64,000 nt of DNA from Sorangium sp051521495 (GCF_051521495.1 NZ_CP150355.1:8308001-8372000), one strand, 5' to 3'. Positions 18,668 through 27,590 are shown, counted from the stretch's first letter. The notes: generated by a model from the letters alone, not told the origin. Translations and numbers: made by a program.

Positions 18668-19498
18668 TTGACCGCGATCCGCACCGTCCTCTCGATGGCC
18701 GCGCTGCTCGGCGCGCTTGCGCTCGCAGCGCCGGCCACGGCGGAGAGCGACGCCCCCCAGCCCGCGCAGAGCGCGCCCACTGCCGGATACGCGCCACCAC
18801 CTGGATACGCGCCACCACCTGGATACGCGCCGCCGCCTGGATACGCGCCGCCACCTGGATACGCGCCGCCACCTGGATACGCGCCGCCGCCCGGGTACGC
18901 GCCGCCGCCTGGATACGCGCCGCCGCCTGGATACGCGCCGCCACCTGGATACGCGCCGCCACCTGGATATGCGCTGCCGCCGGGATACGCGCCGCCCGCC
19001 AACGAGATGCCGCCCGGCTACGCCCCGTATGCGCCGTCCCTCATCCTCGGCCTGCCGCGGACGCTGCCCTTCACGGAGGGCGGGATCCGGCCGGCGGGCT
19101 ACCGCGTCGAGACGCAGATGAACCGCCGGCTGGTGGTCGCGGGGTCGATCGTCCTCGGCAGCGCGTGGGCGCTCTCGGCGCTGACGGCCGGGACCATCCT
19201 CAGCGAGGGCGACAGCGACAGCGCCAGCTACTCGCCGCTGCTCGTGCCCGTGGGCGGCCCGTTCATCACGCTCGGCACGGGCGAGGACGTCGACTTCAGC
19301 GACGACGACGGCCAGGTCGCTGCCTCGCTCATCCTCCTCGACGGGGTCACGCAGGTGACCGGCTTCGCGCTGCTCCTCGCGGGCCTCGTCGCCAACCAGC
19401 GGGTCTGGGTCCGCGACGACATCCCGCAGAAGGCGTCGGCCGACGCCCCCGAGCTCCTCGTCGGACCGACGGGCGCCACCCTGCGCGTGAGCTTCTGA
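18668..19498 (+). CDS. Exported GYAPPP-repeat envelope protein, paralogue B
   Basis: 276 residues starting with TTG at 18668; GAAGGGAG sits about 6 bases upstream and no better start exists. Signal peptide ending APATAES, then a run of GYAPPP hexapeptides (about residues 40-111), then the conserved domain shared with the upstream paralogue (GGIRPAGYRVETQMNRRL, helices near 158-180 and 225-243, DGVTQVTGFALLLAGL). The Tyr/Pro-rich arm could act as a flexible spacer or binding surface in the periplasm. It lies 46 bp after paralogue A, so the two are likely one operon created by duplication. Confidence 0.75.
   Translation: MTAIRTVLSMAALLGALALAAPATAESDAPQPAQSAPTAGYAPPPGYAPPPGYAPPPGYAPPPGYAPPPGYAPPPGYAPPPGYAPPPGYAPPPGYAPPPGYALPPGYAPPANEMPPGYAPYAPSLILGLPRTLPFTEGGIRPAGYRVETQMNRRLVVAGSIVLGSAWALSALTAGTILSEGDSDSASYSPLLVPVGGPFITLGTGEDVDFSDDDGQVAASLILLDGVTQVTGFALLLAGLVANQRVWVRDDIPQKASADAPELLVGPTGATLRVSF
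18785..19000 (+). repeat. Twelve in-frame 18-bp repeats encoding GYAPPP
   Basis: Units start every 18 bases from 18785 (consensus GGATACGCGCCGCCACCT). Eleven encode GYAPPP or GYALPP and the last degenerates to GYAPPA. Synonymous differences are few, so copy number has probably changed recently by slippage or unequal recombination. Confidence 0.9.
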
Positions 19499-19880
19499 GG
19501 CTCGGCCTCGCCTGAGCCGGCGGCTGCCCTGCGCGAGCGCCGACGCCCTGCTGATCTGCCTCCGAGAGAGAGCGGCTCTCGCCTGCCTCGGCATCATGAA
19601 GGCGGACGGCGGGAAACCGATGGCGTACCGATGGCGCGCCTGGGCGCGCCTCCGAGAGCGCACCACGCGTCGTGAGGCCGACACACCTGTCGTTCCTTTC
19701 AAGAACCGCAGACCTCAACCAACCTGAATCGCAAACTCAACAGAATCGTATCAACAGCAGGCCCAGCCGGTCCCTTACCATGGTCAATCGCCGCGGCGCC
19801 AAGCGTCATGCGACCTAGACGTATCCGGGTCGCAGAGCAGGATCTTTGGCCGACACGCGGACACCGAAGGGAGTGTGACC
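19499..19880. other. 382-bp intergenic region, no gene seen
   Basis: Ordinary high-G+C sequence on the left and an A+T-richer pocket around 19700-19770 that probably holds the promoter of the nuclease gene. No palindrome or repeat worth listing was found. Confidence 0.5.
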
Positions 19881-20633
19881 ATGAAGGCCGTGTCTGCGTT
19901 GGTTTGCGCGAGTCTCCTCGCCGTGGTTGGGTGCGCTTCCGGGCCAGTCGGCGACGAAGAGCCGCTGGACGCTCTCGAGCGAGATTATGGCGGCCCCGAC
20001 GGCGTGATGGATCTCTTCGAGAACGGCAGCGAGGACGAGGTCCGCAGCGCCCTGGAGGAGTATGGGATCGGCTATGCGGTCCAGGAGCTCATCAGCGACT
20101 GCCCGCAGTACTTCCCTTCGGGCGACCGCAACGTGTGGCATTCCTTCGATGGGGAGTTCTATTACATCGACGGCTCTGGCAGACCCTACAGGGCATACGC
20201 TTACCTCCCGCCGATCGCGGCCGCCCCTCGTAAGGACACATGCCAGGGGAACGTGGGCAGATGGGGAGACGCCGAGAACCCGTCGAACGACTACGACGGC
20301 GGTCACATGATCGGCTCGCAGCTGGGCGGATGGGGAGGGCGCGCCAACCTCGTGCCCCAGGACGCGAACTTCAACCGCGGCAACTGGGTGGGGCTGGAGA
20401 ACAAGATGGCGCTTTGCGCCTCGTTGCCGAGCGGGCGCATGCGCTATTACATCGGCGCGAACTACCCGAACAGCAGCGCTCTCATCCCGAACACCATGAC
20501 CATGGAGATCACGAACCGCTCCACCGGGAGCAGCGTCTCCATGTCGTTCGCGAACACGGACGGCGGCGGCTCGAACGGCACCTCGGAGAAGAACCGCGGG
20601 GTGTCGTGGCTCGACGGCCAGGGCTGTCGGTAG
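19881..20633 (+). CDS. Lipoprotein DNA/RNA non-specific endonuclease
   Basis: 250 residues from ATG 19881 with GAAGGGAG 7 bases upstream. Lipobox AVVGC (Cys18), then an acidic spacer (about 22-70) and a nuclease domain of the Endonuclease_NS_2 type. The signature is YDGGHMIGSQLGG with His142, then ANLVPQDANFNRGNWVGLE, where Asn156/Asn165 and Glu173 correspond to the metal-binding Asn and Glu. The classical DRGH motif reads DGGH here, so the Arg before the catalytic His is replaced by Gly. The protein would degrade DNA or RNA on the cell surface or in the periplasm, for nutrition or against competitors. No immunity gene is evident next to it. Confidence 0.85.
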   Translation: MKAVSALVCASLLAVVGCASGPVGDEEPLDALERDYGGPDGVMDLFENGSEDEVRSALEEYGIGYAVQELISDCPQYFPSGDRNVWHSFDGEFYYIDGSGRPYRAYAYLPPIAAAPRKDTCQGNVGRWGDAENPSNDYDGGHMIGSQLGGWGGRANLVPQDANFNRGNWVGLENKMALCASLPSGRMRYYIGANYPNSSALIPNTMTMEITNRSTGSSVSMSFANTDGGGSNGTSEKNRGVSWLDGQGCR

Positions 20634-20651
20634 CTCATGGCCTTCGCGGAC

Positions 20652-20670
20652 CCGCCGCATCGGGCGGCGG
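20652..20670. terminator. Hairpin between convergent nuclease and lipoprotein genes
   Basis: CCGCCGC-5-GCGGCGG, a perfect 7-bp G+C stem, lies in the 48-bp gap between two converging stop codons. Probably a bidirectional terminator. Confidence 0.55.
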
Positions 20671-20681
20671 CGAGCCCGGCG

Positions 20682-21317
20682 TCACGGCGCCTCGCCGCCA
20701 GGGTTGAAGTCAGCGCATGACGGGCACTTGGATGCCGCGCACGCCAGCTCGGGGCACGACTTCGGGCAGCTCGGGTCGTCCGGGTCGCAGTTGATGAGCT
20801 GCCACGTCAAGGAGCTCATATCCTTGAGATCTACTGGGCACACGTCGGTGTCGAACGCATGCGACGCCACCATGGTGAGCGTGTGGCAGCCCTCCGTCAC
20901 GGAGGGCGAGTCCAAGAACCAGCGCCTCACGAAGGGACGCTGCCCGTCAGCCATCGTGCCCGCCTCGATGACGGGGAACGGGTAGACGTGGTTCCGGTAG
21001 GGCTGCCCGGCTGAATTGCGCACGCCGTAATCGATGTAGAGCGCGATCTCGACATCCACGCCGTGGTCCTCGGACAGCACGGCAGCGCCGAAGTCCAAGG
21101 CGTCTTGCTCATGAATGTAGACGACCTGCAGCTGGCTGGGAGACGCCGCAGACGAGATCAGGTACGGTGCCGTCTGCGGGGGCGTCTCGTGATCGGACGA
21201 CGAGAGGATGAGGCAGCCCGACGCGAACAGCGCGAGGGTCGTCAGCGCGGCCGAGGAGAGAGCGCGCGCCACCGACGCCGCAGCACGCATGGGAGGACGG
21301 AAGGACGGGGCAGACAT
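20682..21317 (-). CDS. Lipoprotein with Cys-rich C-terminus, unknown function
   Basis: 211 residues. Signal peptide with lipobox FASGC (Cys35). The mature part is a mainly beta-looking domain (VYIHEQDALDFGAAVLSEDH, VEIALYIDYGVRN) ending in a Cys-rich tail of short spacings (CDPDDPSC, CPELACAASKCPSC) likely to form disulfides. I do not recognise the family. It converges on the nuclease lipoprotein gene. The 43-bp repeat array begins about 300 bp upstream of its start. Confidence 0.72.
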   Translation of the reverse strand: MSAPSFRPPMRAAASVARALSSAALTTLALFASGCLILSSSDHETPPQTAPYLISSAASPSQLQVVYIHEQDALDFGAAVLSEDHGVDVEIALYIDYGVRNSAGQPYRNHVYPFPVIEAGTMADGQRPFVRRWFLDSPSVTEGCHTLTMVASHAFDTDVCPVDLKDMSSLTWQLINCDPDDPSCPKSCPELACAASKCPSCADFNPGGEAP

Positions 21318-21622
21318 GGTCGGACGATCGACGGGCTGACCATTCTACAGGGGGCGGGCCGCCTCGGGACGCGGAAAGTTTCGCAAGGGCGCCGGCCTCC
21401 CAGAGCCGGCTCGGTTCGGGTCTCCGAGCGTCTCCCCGGCTTGCGCGCCGGCCAGGAACCTGAGGCGCGGCTCTTTCTCACCCTCCCCCTCGTTTCGCGC
21501 GTGCCCGCCGCCCTCAGACGCCGCTGCACTTCTTCCCGCCGAACCTACGCGGCGAGATCCCTAGTCGCTACGCCGAGCAGACAAAGTTGGGCATTCGGGC
21601 TCAAAGGTGAGCATTCCCCTCC

Positions 21623-22238
21623 GCGAGGCACCCGCCCATGTCGCGACATGCCCGCTGCCTGCTCCGCGAGGTAGTGCGGGATTGGGCCGAAAGTGCGGCA
21701 CTTCGGGAACCGCCATGGCGCCAAGGACGCCAAGAAATCTCAACAATTGGCGCTCTTGGCGCTCTTGGCGGTTCGCCCCTCTGCGGCCTGCCTGCGGTAA
21801 GTACCGCATCACCCTCCGCGAGGCACCCGCCCATGTCGCGACATGCCCGCTGCCTGCTCCGCGAGGCACCCGCCCATGTCGCGACATCCCCGCTGCCTGC
21901 TCCGCGAGGCACCCGCCCATATCGGACATGCCCGCTGCCTGCTCCGCGAGGCACCCGCCCAGGTCGCGACATGCCCGCTGCCTGCTCCGCGAGGCACCCG
22001 CCCATGTCGCGACATCCCCGCTGCCTGCTCCGCGAGGCACCCGCCCATGTCGCGACATGCCCGCTGCCTGCTCCGCGAGGCACCCGCCCATGTCGCGACA
22101 TGCCCGCCGCCTGCTCCGCGAGGCACCCGCCCATGTCGCGACATGCCCGCTGCCTGCTCCGCGAGGCACCCGCCTATATCGGACATGCCCGCTGCCTGCT
22201 CCGCGAGGCACCCGCCCATGTCGCGGCATCCCCGCCGT
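21623..22238. repeat. Array of 43-bp repeats, each with a central palindrome
   Basis: Eleven copies of a 43-bp unit: one at 21623-21665, then ten head-to-tail from 21818, with starts at 21861, 21904, 21946, 21989, 22032, 22075, 22118, 22161 and 22203 (the last partial). Each starts GCGAGGCACCCGCC. Most carry CATGTCGCGACATG, a perfect 14-bp palindrome, or a CATC-ended variant of it, then CCCGCTGCCTGCTCC. The flanking GGCA/TGCC can extend the hairpin imperfectly. Two units (21904 and 22161) share a variant 42-bp form with ATATCGGACATG. There are no unique spacers, so it is not CRISPR. It lies downstream of pgi and upstream of the lipoprotein gene, both on the minus strand. Confidence 0.92.
21672..21817. 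repeat. Hairpin-rich, MITE-like segment interrupting the 43-bp array
   Basis: The array breaks off at 21671 and resumes at 21818. Between lie three inverted repeats: CCGAAAGTGCGGCACTTCGG (21687-21706), a long imperfect hairpin with 28-base arms built of CGCCAAG/CTTGGCG motifs (about 21708-21776, loop AAATCTCAACAA), and GCGGTAAGTACCGC (21794-21807). The two ends of the segment are themselves weakly inverted (GAGGTAGTGCGG against GAGGGTGATGCGG). No coding capacity. It looks like a small non-autonomous element or a decayed structured repeat. Confidence 0.55.
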
Positions 22239-22411
22239 CCCGCGCGGATCGCCGACGGCGCGCAGCACGCGCCCCCCTGCCGGACGGCCCGCCCCCGACG
22301 GACCACCGAGCCGCACCGAGCCGCCCGCGGGTCACGGCGCACGGCCAGCGTTGCGCGCGCCTCGCCTGCGCGCTGCGCCCCGCCGGCGCAGCGCGCCGCG
22401 CGGGCGCCCCG

Positions 22412-24049
22412 TCAGCGCGCCAGCCGGTACGTCGCGTCGAACGGCGAGCCGCCCTGCGGCACCTCCCGCGCGATGCCGCGCTCCGGGTTCGCCGCGAGGT
22501 GACGCAGGATCCAGAAGACCGTCTCGACGTCGTCGGTGCCCGCCGCCTTCGCGACCTCGGCGAGCGACAGCGCGCGCCCCGCGCCCGCGCCGAGCGCCGC
22601 GAGCACCTTCGCCTGCAGGTCGAGCACCTGCTGCGCGGCCTTCTTGCCCGCCTCGACGCCGGGCTGGTGGTACGCGTTGATGCCCACGAGCGACGCGTAC
22701 AGGCCCACCGCGCGCTCGTAGAGCGCGATCAGCATCCCGACCGCGCGCGCGTCGACCGTGTCGATCGTGATCGTGATCGACTCGCGCCCGCTCTCGGTCA
22801 GCGCCTTGCGCGTCCCCTGGAGGAAGCCGTCGAGGTAGTCGCCGCTCGTGACGCCGGGGTCGACCTCGAGCACGCCGCGCGACGGCGCGCGATCGCGGAG
22901 CACCTCGATGAACGTGACGAAGAAGTTGTCGAGCCCGTCGCGGAGCTGCTGCACGTACGCGTGCTGATCCGTCGAGCCCTTGTTGCCGTACACGGCGATC
23001 CCCTGGAAGACCTCCTTGCCCTGCCGGTCGAGCCGCTTGCCGAGCGACTCCATCACGAGCTGCTGCAGGTAGCGCGAGAAGAGCTCGAGCCGGTCCTTGT
23101 ACGGCAGCAGCACCATGTCCTTCCGGCCCACGCCGCCCGTCGCCGAATACCAGGCGAGCGCGAGCAGCGCCGCCGGGTTCCGGAGCACCTCCTTCGAGCG
23201 CGTGACCTCGTCCGTCTCGCGCGCCCCCTGCAGCATCTCGACGATCGACAGCCCCTGCAGCGCCGCCGGCAAGAGGCCGACCGCCGACAGCTCGCTCGTG
23301 CGCCCGCCAACCCAGTCCCACATCGGGAAGCGGGCCAGGAAGCCGTGCTTCGCCGCGTACCGGTCGAGCTCGCTGCCGTCCCCCGTCACCGCGACCGCGT
23401 GCGCGCCGAGCGAGAGGCCGAGCCGCCGGTACGCCGCCTCGAGCTCGAGCATCCCGTTGCGCGTCTCCTTCGTCCCGCCCGACTTCGAGATGATCACCGC
23501 GAGCGTCGCGCCGAGGTCGTCCCCAATGGCGTCCAGCGTGCGATCGATCCCGTCGGGATCGGTGTTGTCGAAGAAATGGATCTGCATCCGATCGGCCGGC
23601 GTCCCCAGCGCCGAGGCGACGAACTGAGGCCCGAGCGCAGAGCCGCCGATCCCGACGACGAGCACCCTGCGGAAGCGGGCCGCCCGCTCCGGCCTGACCC
23701 GCGCCGCGTGTACGTCCGCGGCGAAGCTCAAGATCCGCGCGTTCGTCTGCTCGATCGCCGCGCGGAGCGCCGCCTCGGGCGCGAGCTCCGGCGCGCGCAG
23801 CCAGTAGTGGCCGACCCGGCGGCCCTCGTCAGGGTTCGCGATGCTCCCGCCCTCGAGCGCCGCCATCTCGGCGAGCGCCGCCTGAATCCGCGGTTCCATC
23901 GTGGTAAAAAAGTCGCTCCCGAAGTGGATCCGGCTCACGTCCAGCCAGAGACCGAGGCTGGGATCGTGGAAGAGGAGGTCCCGGAAGCGATCGAAGGGGA
24001 GGACGGCGGGCGCCGGTCCTCGACCCGGGGTTCTGCGGTCTTGATCCAT
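22412..24049 (-). CDS. pgi: Glucose-6-phosphate isomerase
   Basis: 545 residues, the normal length for this enzyme, which interconverts glucose 6-phosphate and fructose 6-phosphate in glycolysis and gluconeogenesis (cytoplasm). Sugar-isomerase motifs are intact: VVGIGGSALGPQF, phosphate-binding ISKSGGTKETRNGM, the GGRTSELSAVGLLPAA block, GNKGSTDQHAYVQQLRDG and AYHQPGVEAGKKAA near the C-terminus. The sequence belongs to the variant with WDWVGGRTSELSA rather than the E. coli form. It is divergent from sucA across 143 bp; no operon partner. Confidence 0.97.
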   Translation of the reverse strand: MDQDRRTPGRGPAPAVLPFDRFRDLLFHDPSLGLWLDVSRIHFGSDFFTTMEPRIQAALAEMAALEGGSIANPDEGRRVGHYWLRAPELAPEAALRAAIEQTNARILSFAADVHAARVRPERAARFRRVLVVGIGGSALGPQFVASALGTPADRMQIHFFDNTDPDGIDRTLDAIGDDLGATLAVIISKSGGTKETRNGMLELEAAYRRLGLSLGAHAVAVTGDGSELDRYAAKHGFLARFPMWDWVGGRTSELSAVGLLPAALQGLSIVEMLQGARETDEVTRSKEVLRNPAALLALAWYSATGGVGRKDMVLLPYKDRLELFSRYLQQLVMESLGKRLDRQGKEVFQGIAVYGNKGSTDQHAYVQQLRDGLDNFFVTFIEVLRDRAPSRGVLEVDPGVTSGDYLDGFLQGTRKALTESGRESITITIDTVDARAVGMLIALYERAVGLYASLVGINAYHQPGVEAGKKAAQQVLDLQAKVLAALGAGAGRALSLAEVAKAAGTDDVETVFWILRHLAANPERGIAREVPQGGSPFDATYRLAR

Positions 24050-24192
24050 GGCCCCCTTCTACCGCTTCTCCCTACCGTTTCTCCAGGCGGTCGAACCCCT
24101 TGTCCGGACGATGTTCCGCCCCACGAGGCGAAGTCATCGGAAAACGACTCTAGCGTGCCGGCCCGACACGCGTTATTTGCAGGCCGAACACG

Positions 24193-27123
24193 ATGCAGCT
24201 TGATTTCGGAATCAATGCAGGGCTCGTCGAGGAGCTCTATGCCCAGTACCTCGAGAACCCGGAGTCGGTAGACCCCGGCTGGCGCTCGTTCTTCGAGGGA
24301 AAGAACGGCGGTGGAGCGACGCCCAGCAGGCTGCCCGCCTCGGCGGCGCCGCCGCCCGTCCAGCACCAGGTGCTGCGGCCCGGAAACGGGCACGGCTACG
24401 GGAATGGCAAGACGAACGGCGAGGCCGCGAAGACGCTGGAGGCCGCGTTCGCACGGACGCTGAGCGAGCACCCGAGCTCGCCCGAGTCCTCGCGCGATCT
24501 CAAGGTGCTCGCGGAGGCCGCGATCAAGGCGCGCGTCTACGCGCTCGTGAACGCCTACCGCGTGCGCGGCCACCTCTTCGCGCACGTCGACCCGCTCGGC
24601 CTGCCGCCCGCGACGCCGCCCGAGCTCGACCTCACGAACTTCGGGCTCCGGGTCGAGGACCTCGAGCTGCCGTTCCCGACGACCGACCTCGCCGGCGTGC
24701 CGCCCGTCCTCACGCTGCGCGAGATCATCCGCCGGCTCGAGGAGACGTACTGCCGATCGATCGGCGTCGAGTTCACGTTCATCGAGGAGCCCGAGGCGCG
24801 CCAGTGGCTCCAGCAGCAGATGGAGTCGACGCGCAACCGGCTCACGCTCGACCGCCAGAAGCAGCTCAGGATCCTCACGAAGCTCTCCGACGCCGAGATC
24901 TTCGAGCAGTTCATCCACAAGTCCTACGAGGCGGGGACGAAGCGCTTCTCGCTCGAGGGCGCCGAGAGCCTCATCCCCCTGCTCGACCTCATCATCGAGC
25001 GCGCGGGGGCGCACGAGGTCGACGAGATCGTGGTCGGCATGGCGCACCGCGGCCGGCTGAACGTCCTCGCGAACATCATGGACAAGAGCCTGCGGGAGAT
25101 CTTCGCGGCCTTCGAGGACAAGAACGCGGAGCGCCACCTCGGCAGCGGCGACGTCAAGTACCACCTCGGCTACTCGACCGATCGCACGCTCGAGAACGGG
25201 CGCAACGTCCACCTCACGCTCACGTTCAACCCGAGCCACCTCGAGTTCGTGAACCCCGTCGTGCAGGGGCGCGTCCGCGCGAAGCAGGACCGGCGGCTCG
25301 CCGACGGCGCCGACGACGCGCGCCGCCGCGTGATGCCGCTGCTCATCCACGGCGACGCGGCGTTCATCGGGCAGGGCGTCGTCGCCGAGACGCTCAACAT
25401 GATGAAGCTGCCCGGCTATACGACGGCCGGCACGGTCCACGTCATCGTGAACAACCAGGTCGGGTTCACGACCGACCCGATGGAGGGCCGCTCGACCCGC
25501 TACGCGTCCGACATCACGCGGATGCTCAAGGTCCCTGTGTTCCACGTGAACGGCGAGGACCCGGAGGCGGTCGCCCACGTCGCGCAGCTCGCGATCGACT
25601 ACCGCACGCGCTTCGGCTCCGACGTGATCATCGACATGTACTGCTACCGGCGGTACGGCCACAACGAGGGCGACGAGCCGCGCTACACGCAGCCGCGGAT
25701 GTACGCCGCGATCGACAAGAAGCCGACGGTCCGGCAGGTGTACGTCCGGCGCCTCATGGAGCTCGGGCAGGTCACCGAGGAGAAGGCCGACGAGATCGTC
25801 GTGCGGCGCCGCGAGGCGCTCGCCGCCGCGCTCGACGAGGTGAAGCAGAAGGGCTTCGCGCCGGTCCTGTACTCGATGGGCGGCGTGTGGTCGCACTACC
25901 GCGGCGGCGCCGATCACGCGACGCCGGAGGTGCCGACGAGCGTGCCGGCCGACAAGCTCATCGCGCTGTCGGAGAAGCTCCTCGAGCTGCCCGAGGGCTT
26001 CAAGGCGCACCCGAAGGTGCTGCCGACGCTTCAACAACGGCACGACAAGCTCGTCGCTGGCGAGCCGTTCGACTGGGGCACGGGCGAGATGCTCGCGTAC
26101 GCGTCGCTGCTCGCCGAGAAGACGCCGGTGCGCATCTCCGGTCAGGACGTGCAGCGCGGCACCTTCAGCCACCGTCACGCGGTGCTGCGCGACGTCGAGA
26201 CGAGCGCGCGCTACGCGCCGCTGTCGCGCGTGGCCGAGGGGCCGGCGCGCTTCGAGGCGTTCAACAGCCCGCTCAGCGAGGCGGGCGTGCTCGGCTTCGA
26301 CTTCGGCTACAGCCTCGACTACCCGGACGGGCTCGTCATCTGGGAGGCGCAGTTCGGCGACTTCCTGAACGGCGCGCAGGTCATCGTCGATCAGTTCCTC
26401 ACGTCGAGCGAGGACAAGTGGCACCGGCTGAGCGGCATCGTGCTCTTCCTGCCGCACGGCTACGAGGGCCAGGGGCCGGAGCACTCGAGCGCGCGCATCG
26501 AGCGCTGTCTGCAGAACAGCGCCGAGGACAACATCCAGGTGTGCAACCTGACGACGCCCGCGCAGCTGTTCCACGTGCTGCGGCGGCAGGTGCACCGGCC
26601 GTGGCGCAAGCCGCTCATCATCGCGACGCCGAAGAGCCTGCTGCGCGTCCCTGCGACGTCGAAGGGCCCGCACCGGCCCGTGTCGACCATCAAGGATCTC
26701 TCCGAGGGCAAGTTCCACCGCGTGCTGCCCGACACGAGCGGGGTCGATCCGGCCGACGTGAAGCGGGTGCTGCTCTGCTCGGGCAAGGTGTACTACGACC
26801 TCGCGCTCGCGCGGGAGACGCGCGGGCTCAAGGACGTGGCGATCCTGCGGCTGGAGCAGCTGTTCCCGCTGAACGACGAGATCGTGAACGCGCTCGCGCC
26901 CTACAAGGACGGCACGCCGCTCGTGTGGGTGCAGGAGGAGCCGCGCAACTACGGCGCCTGGTACTACATCCTCGCGATGCTCCGGCAGCGCATCGGCGAC
27001 CGGCTGCCGCTCTCGTGCGTGAGCCGCGCGCCGAGCGCGAGCCCGGCGACCGGGTCGCGCGCGAGCCACCTCCTCGAGCAGAAGATGCTGATGGACGAGG
27101 CGTTCGTCGGGGGCAGCCGGTGA
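24193..27123 (+). CDS. sucA: 2-oxoglutarate dehydrogenase E1 component
   Basis: 976 residues. It catalyses the thiamine-diphosphate-dependent decarboxylation of 2-oxoglutarate in the TCA cycle, as part of the multienzyme complex. The N-terminal segment DFGINAGLVEELYAQYLENP matches the E2-binding region of E1o. A low-complexity insert (about 40-90) precedes the catalytic core: GMAHRGRLNVLAN near 282-294, thiamine-diphosphate motif HGDAAFIGQGVVAETLN near 386, NNQVGFTTDP, YRRYGHNEGDEPRYTQP, and late AQFGDFLNGAQ and HGYEGQGPEHSSAR. E2 and E3 genes are not adjacent, unlike the common sucAB layout. The thioesterase gene overlaps its stop codon. Confidence 0.97.
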   Translation: MQLDFGINAGLVEELYAQYLENPESVDPGWRSFFEGKNGGGATPSRLPASAAPPPVQHQVLRPGNGHGYGNGKTNGEAAKTLEAAFARTLSEHPSSPESSRDLKVLAEAAIKARVYALVNAYRVRGHLFAHVDPLGLPPATPPELDLTNFGLRVEDLELPFPTTDLAGVPPVLTLREIIRRLEETYCRSIGVEFTFIEEPEARQWLQQQMESTRNRLTLDRQKQLRILTKLSDAEIFEQFIHKSYEAGTKRFSLEGAESLIPLLDLIIERAGAHEVDEIVVGMAHRGRLNVLANIMDKSLREIFAAFEDKNAERHLGSGDVKYHLGYSTDRTLENGRNVHLTLTFNPSHLEFVNPVVQGRVRAKQDRRLADGADDARRRVMPLLIHGDAAFIGQGVVAETLNMMKLPGYTTAGTVHVIVNNQVGFTTDPMEGRSTRYASDITRMLKVPVFHVNGEDPEAVAHVAQLAIDYRTRFGSDVIIDMYCYRRYGHNEGDEPRYTQPRMYAAIDKKPTVRQVYVRRLMELGQVTEEKADEIVVRRREALAAALDEVKQKGFAPVLYSMGGVWSHYRGGADHATPEVPTSVPADKLIALSEKLLELPEGFKAHPKVLPTLQQRHDKLVAGEPFDWGTGEMLAYASLLAEKTPVRISGQDVQRGTFSHRHAVLRDVETSARYAPLSRVAEGPARFEAFNSPLSEAGVLGFDFGYSLDYPDGLVIWEAQFGDFLNGAQVIVDQFLTSSEDKWHRLSGIVLFLPHGYEGQGPEHSSARIERCLQNSAEDNIQVCNLTTPAQLFHVLRRQVHRPWRKPLIIATPKSLLRVPATSKGPHRPVSTIKDLSEGKFHRVLPDTSGVDPADVKRVLLCSGKVYYDLALARETRGLKDVAILRLEQLFPLNDEIVNALAPYKDGTPLVWVQEEPRNYGAWYYILAMLRQRIGDRLPLSCVSRAPSASPATGSRASHLLEQKMLMDEAFVGGSR

Positions 27124-27590
27124 CCAGCGGAGCGGCGAGCCTGCAGGACAGGTACTCGCCGCAGGGCCGCTGCTTCGGTTGCGGCCCAGCGAACGACAAG
27201 GGGCTCCGGCTGAAGAGCCGCGTCGAGGGCGACGCGGTGGTCTGCGACTTCACGCCGGAGCCGCACCACGAGGCGTTCCCGGGGATGCTCAACGGGGGCA
27301 TCATCGGGGCGCTGCTCGACTGCCACTCGAACTGGACCGCGGCCTACCACCTGATGAGGGCGCGGGGGGCCGAGGCGCCGCCGTGCACGGTGACCGCGGA
27401 CTTCCACGTGAAGCTGAAGAAGCCGACGCCGCTCGGCGGCCCGGTGCACCTGCGGGCGCAGGTGGCCGAGGCGGAGGGCGACCGCGTCGTGGTCGAGGCG
27501 ACCCTGGAGGCGGGGGGGCGGGTCACGGCGACGTGCCGCGGGACGTTCGTGGCCGTGAAGGAAGGGCACCCGGCCTTCCACCGCTGGTAG
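27120..27590 (+). CDS. Hotdog-fold (PaaI-type) thioesterase
   Basis: 156 residues. The GTG start overlaps the sucA stop (GTGA), so the two are translationally coupled. The hotdog pattern is clear: CFGCGPANDKGLRLK, then HHEAFPGMLNGGIIGALLDCHS with the helix-start Asn-Gly-Gly, TVTADFHVKLKKPTPLG and GRVTATCRGTFVAVK. Such enzymes hydrolyse acyl-CoA thioesters. The CFGCG opening is typical of the 4HBT/PaaI branch. Coupling to sucA suggests removal of acyl-CoA side products around the TCA cycle, but that is inference. Confidence 0.85.
   Translation: MTSGAASLQDRYSPQGRCFGCGPANDKGLRLKSRVEGDAVVCDFTPEPHHEAFPGMLNGGIIGALLDCHSNWTAAYHLMRARGAEAPPCTVTADFHVKLKKPTPLGGPVHLRAQVAEAEGDRVVVEATLEAGGRVTATCRGTFVAVKEGHPAFHRW

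Larger units (their letters stand above)
21318..22411. other. Non-coding region dominated by a repeat array
   Basis: 1.1 kb without a credible gene. The repeats described separately keep all six frames open for long stretches, because a 43-bp unit without stop codons reads open in every frame. These apparent coding regions are artefacts. The first 280 bp hold nothing recognisable beyond the promoter region of the lipoprotein gene. Confidence 0.7.

Noticed and set aside
21623..22238. CRISPR array
   Set aside because: Repeats are directly adjacent with no unique spacers, and no cas gene is present in the window.
21561..24271. Long open frames across the 43-bp repeat array on both strands
   Set aside because: The unit has no stop codon and its length is not a multiple of three, so every frame stays open and repeats every three units. 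There is no ribosome binding site or domain, and the frames run into the antisense of pgi.
23935..27069. 1044-codon open frame antisense to sucA
   Set aside because: It is the mirror of strong third-position G/C bias in sucA; composition is Arg/Leu/Val/Asp-biased and no domain is recognisable.
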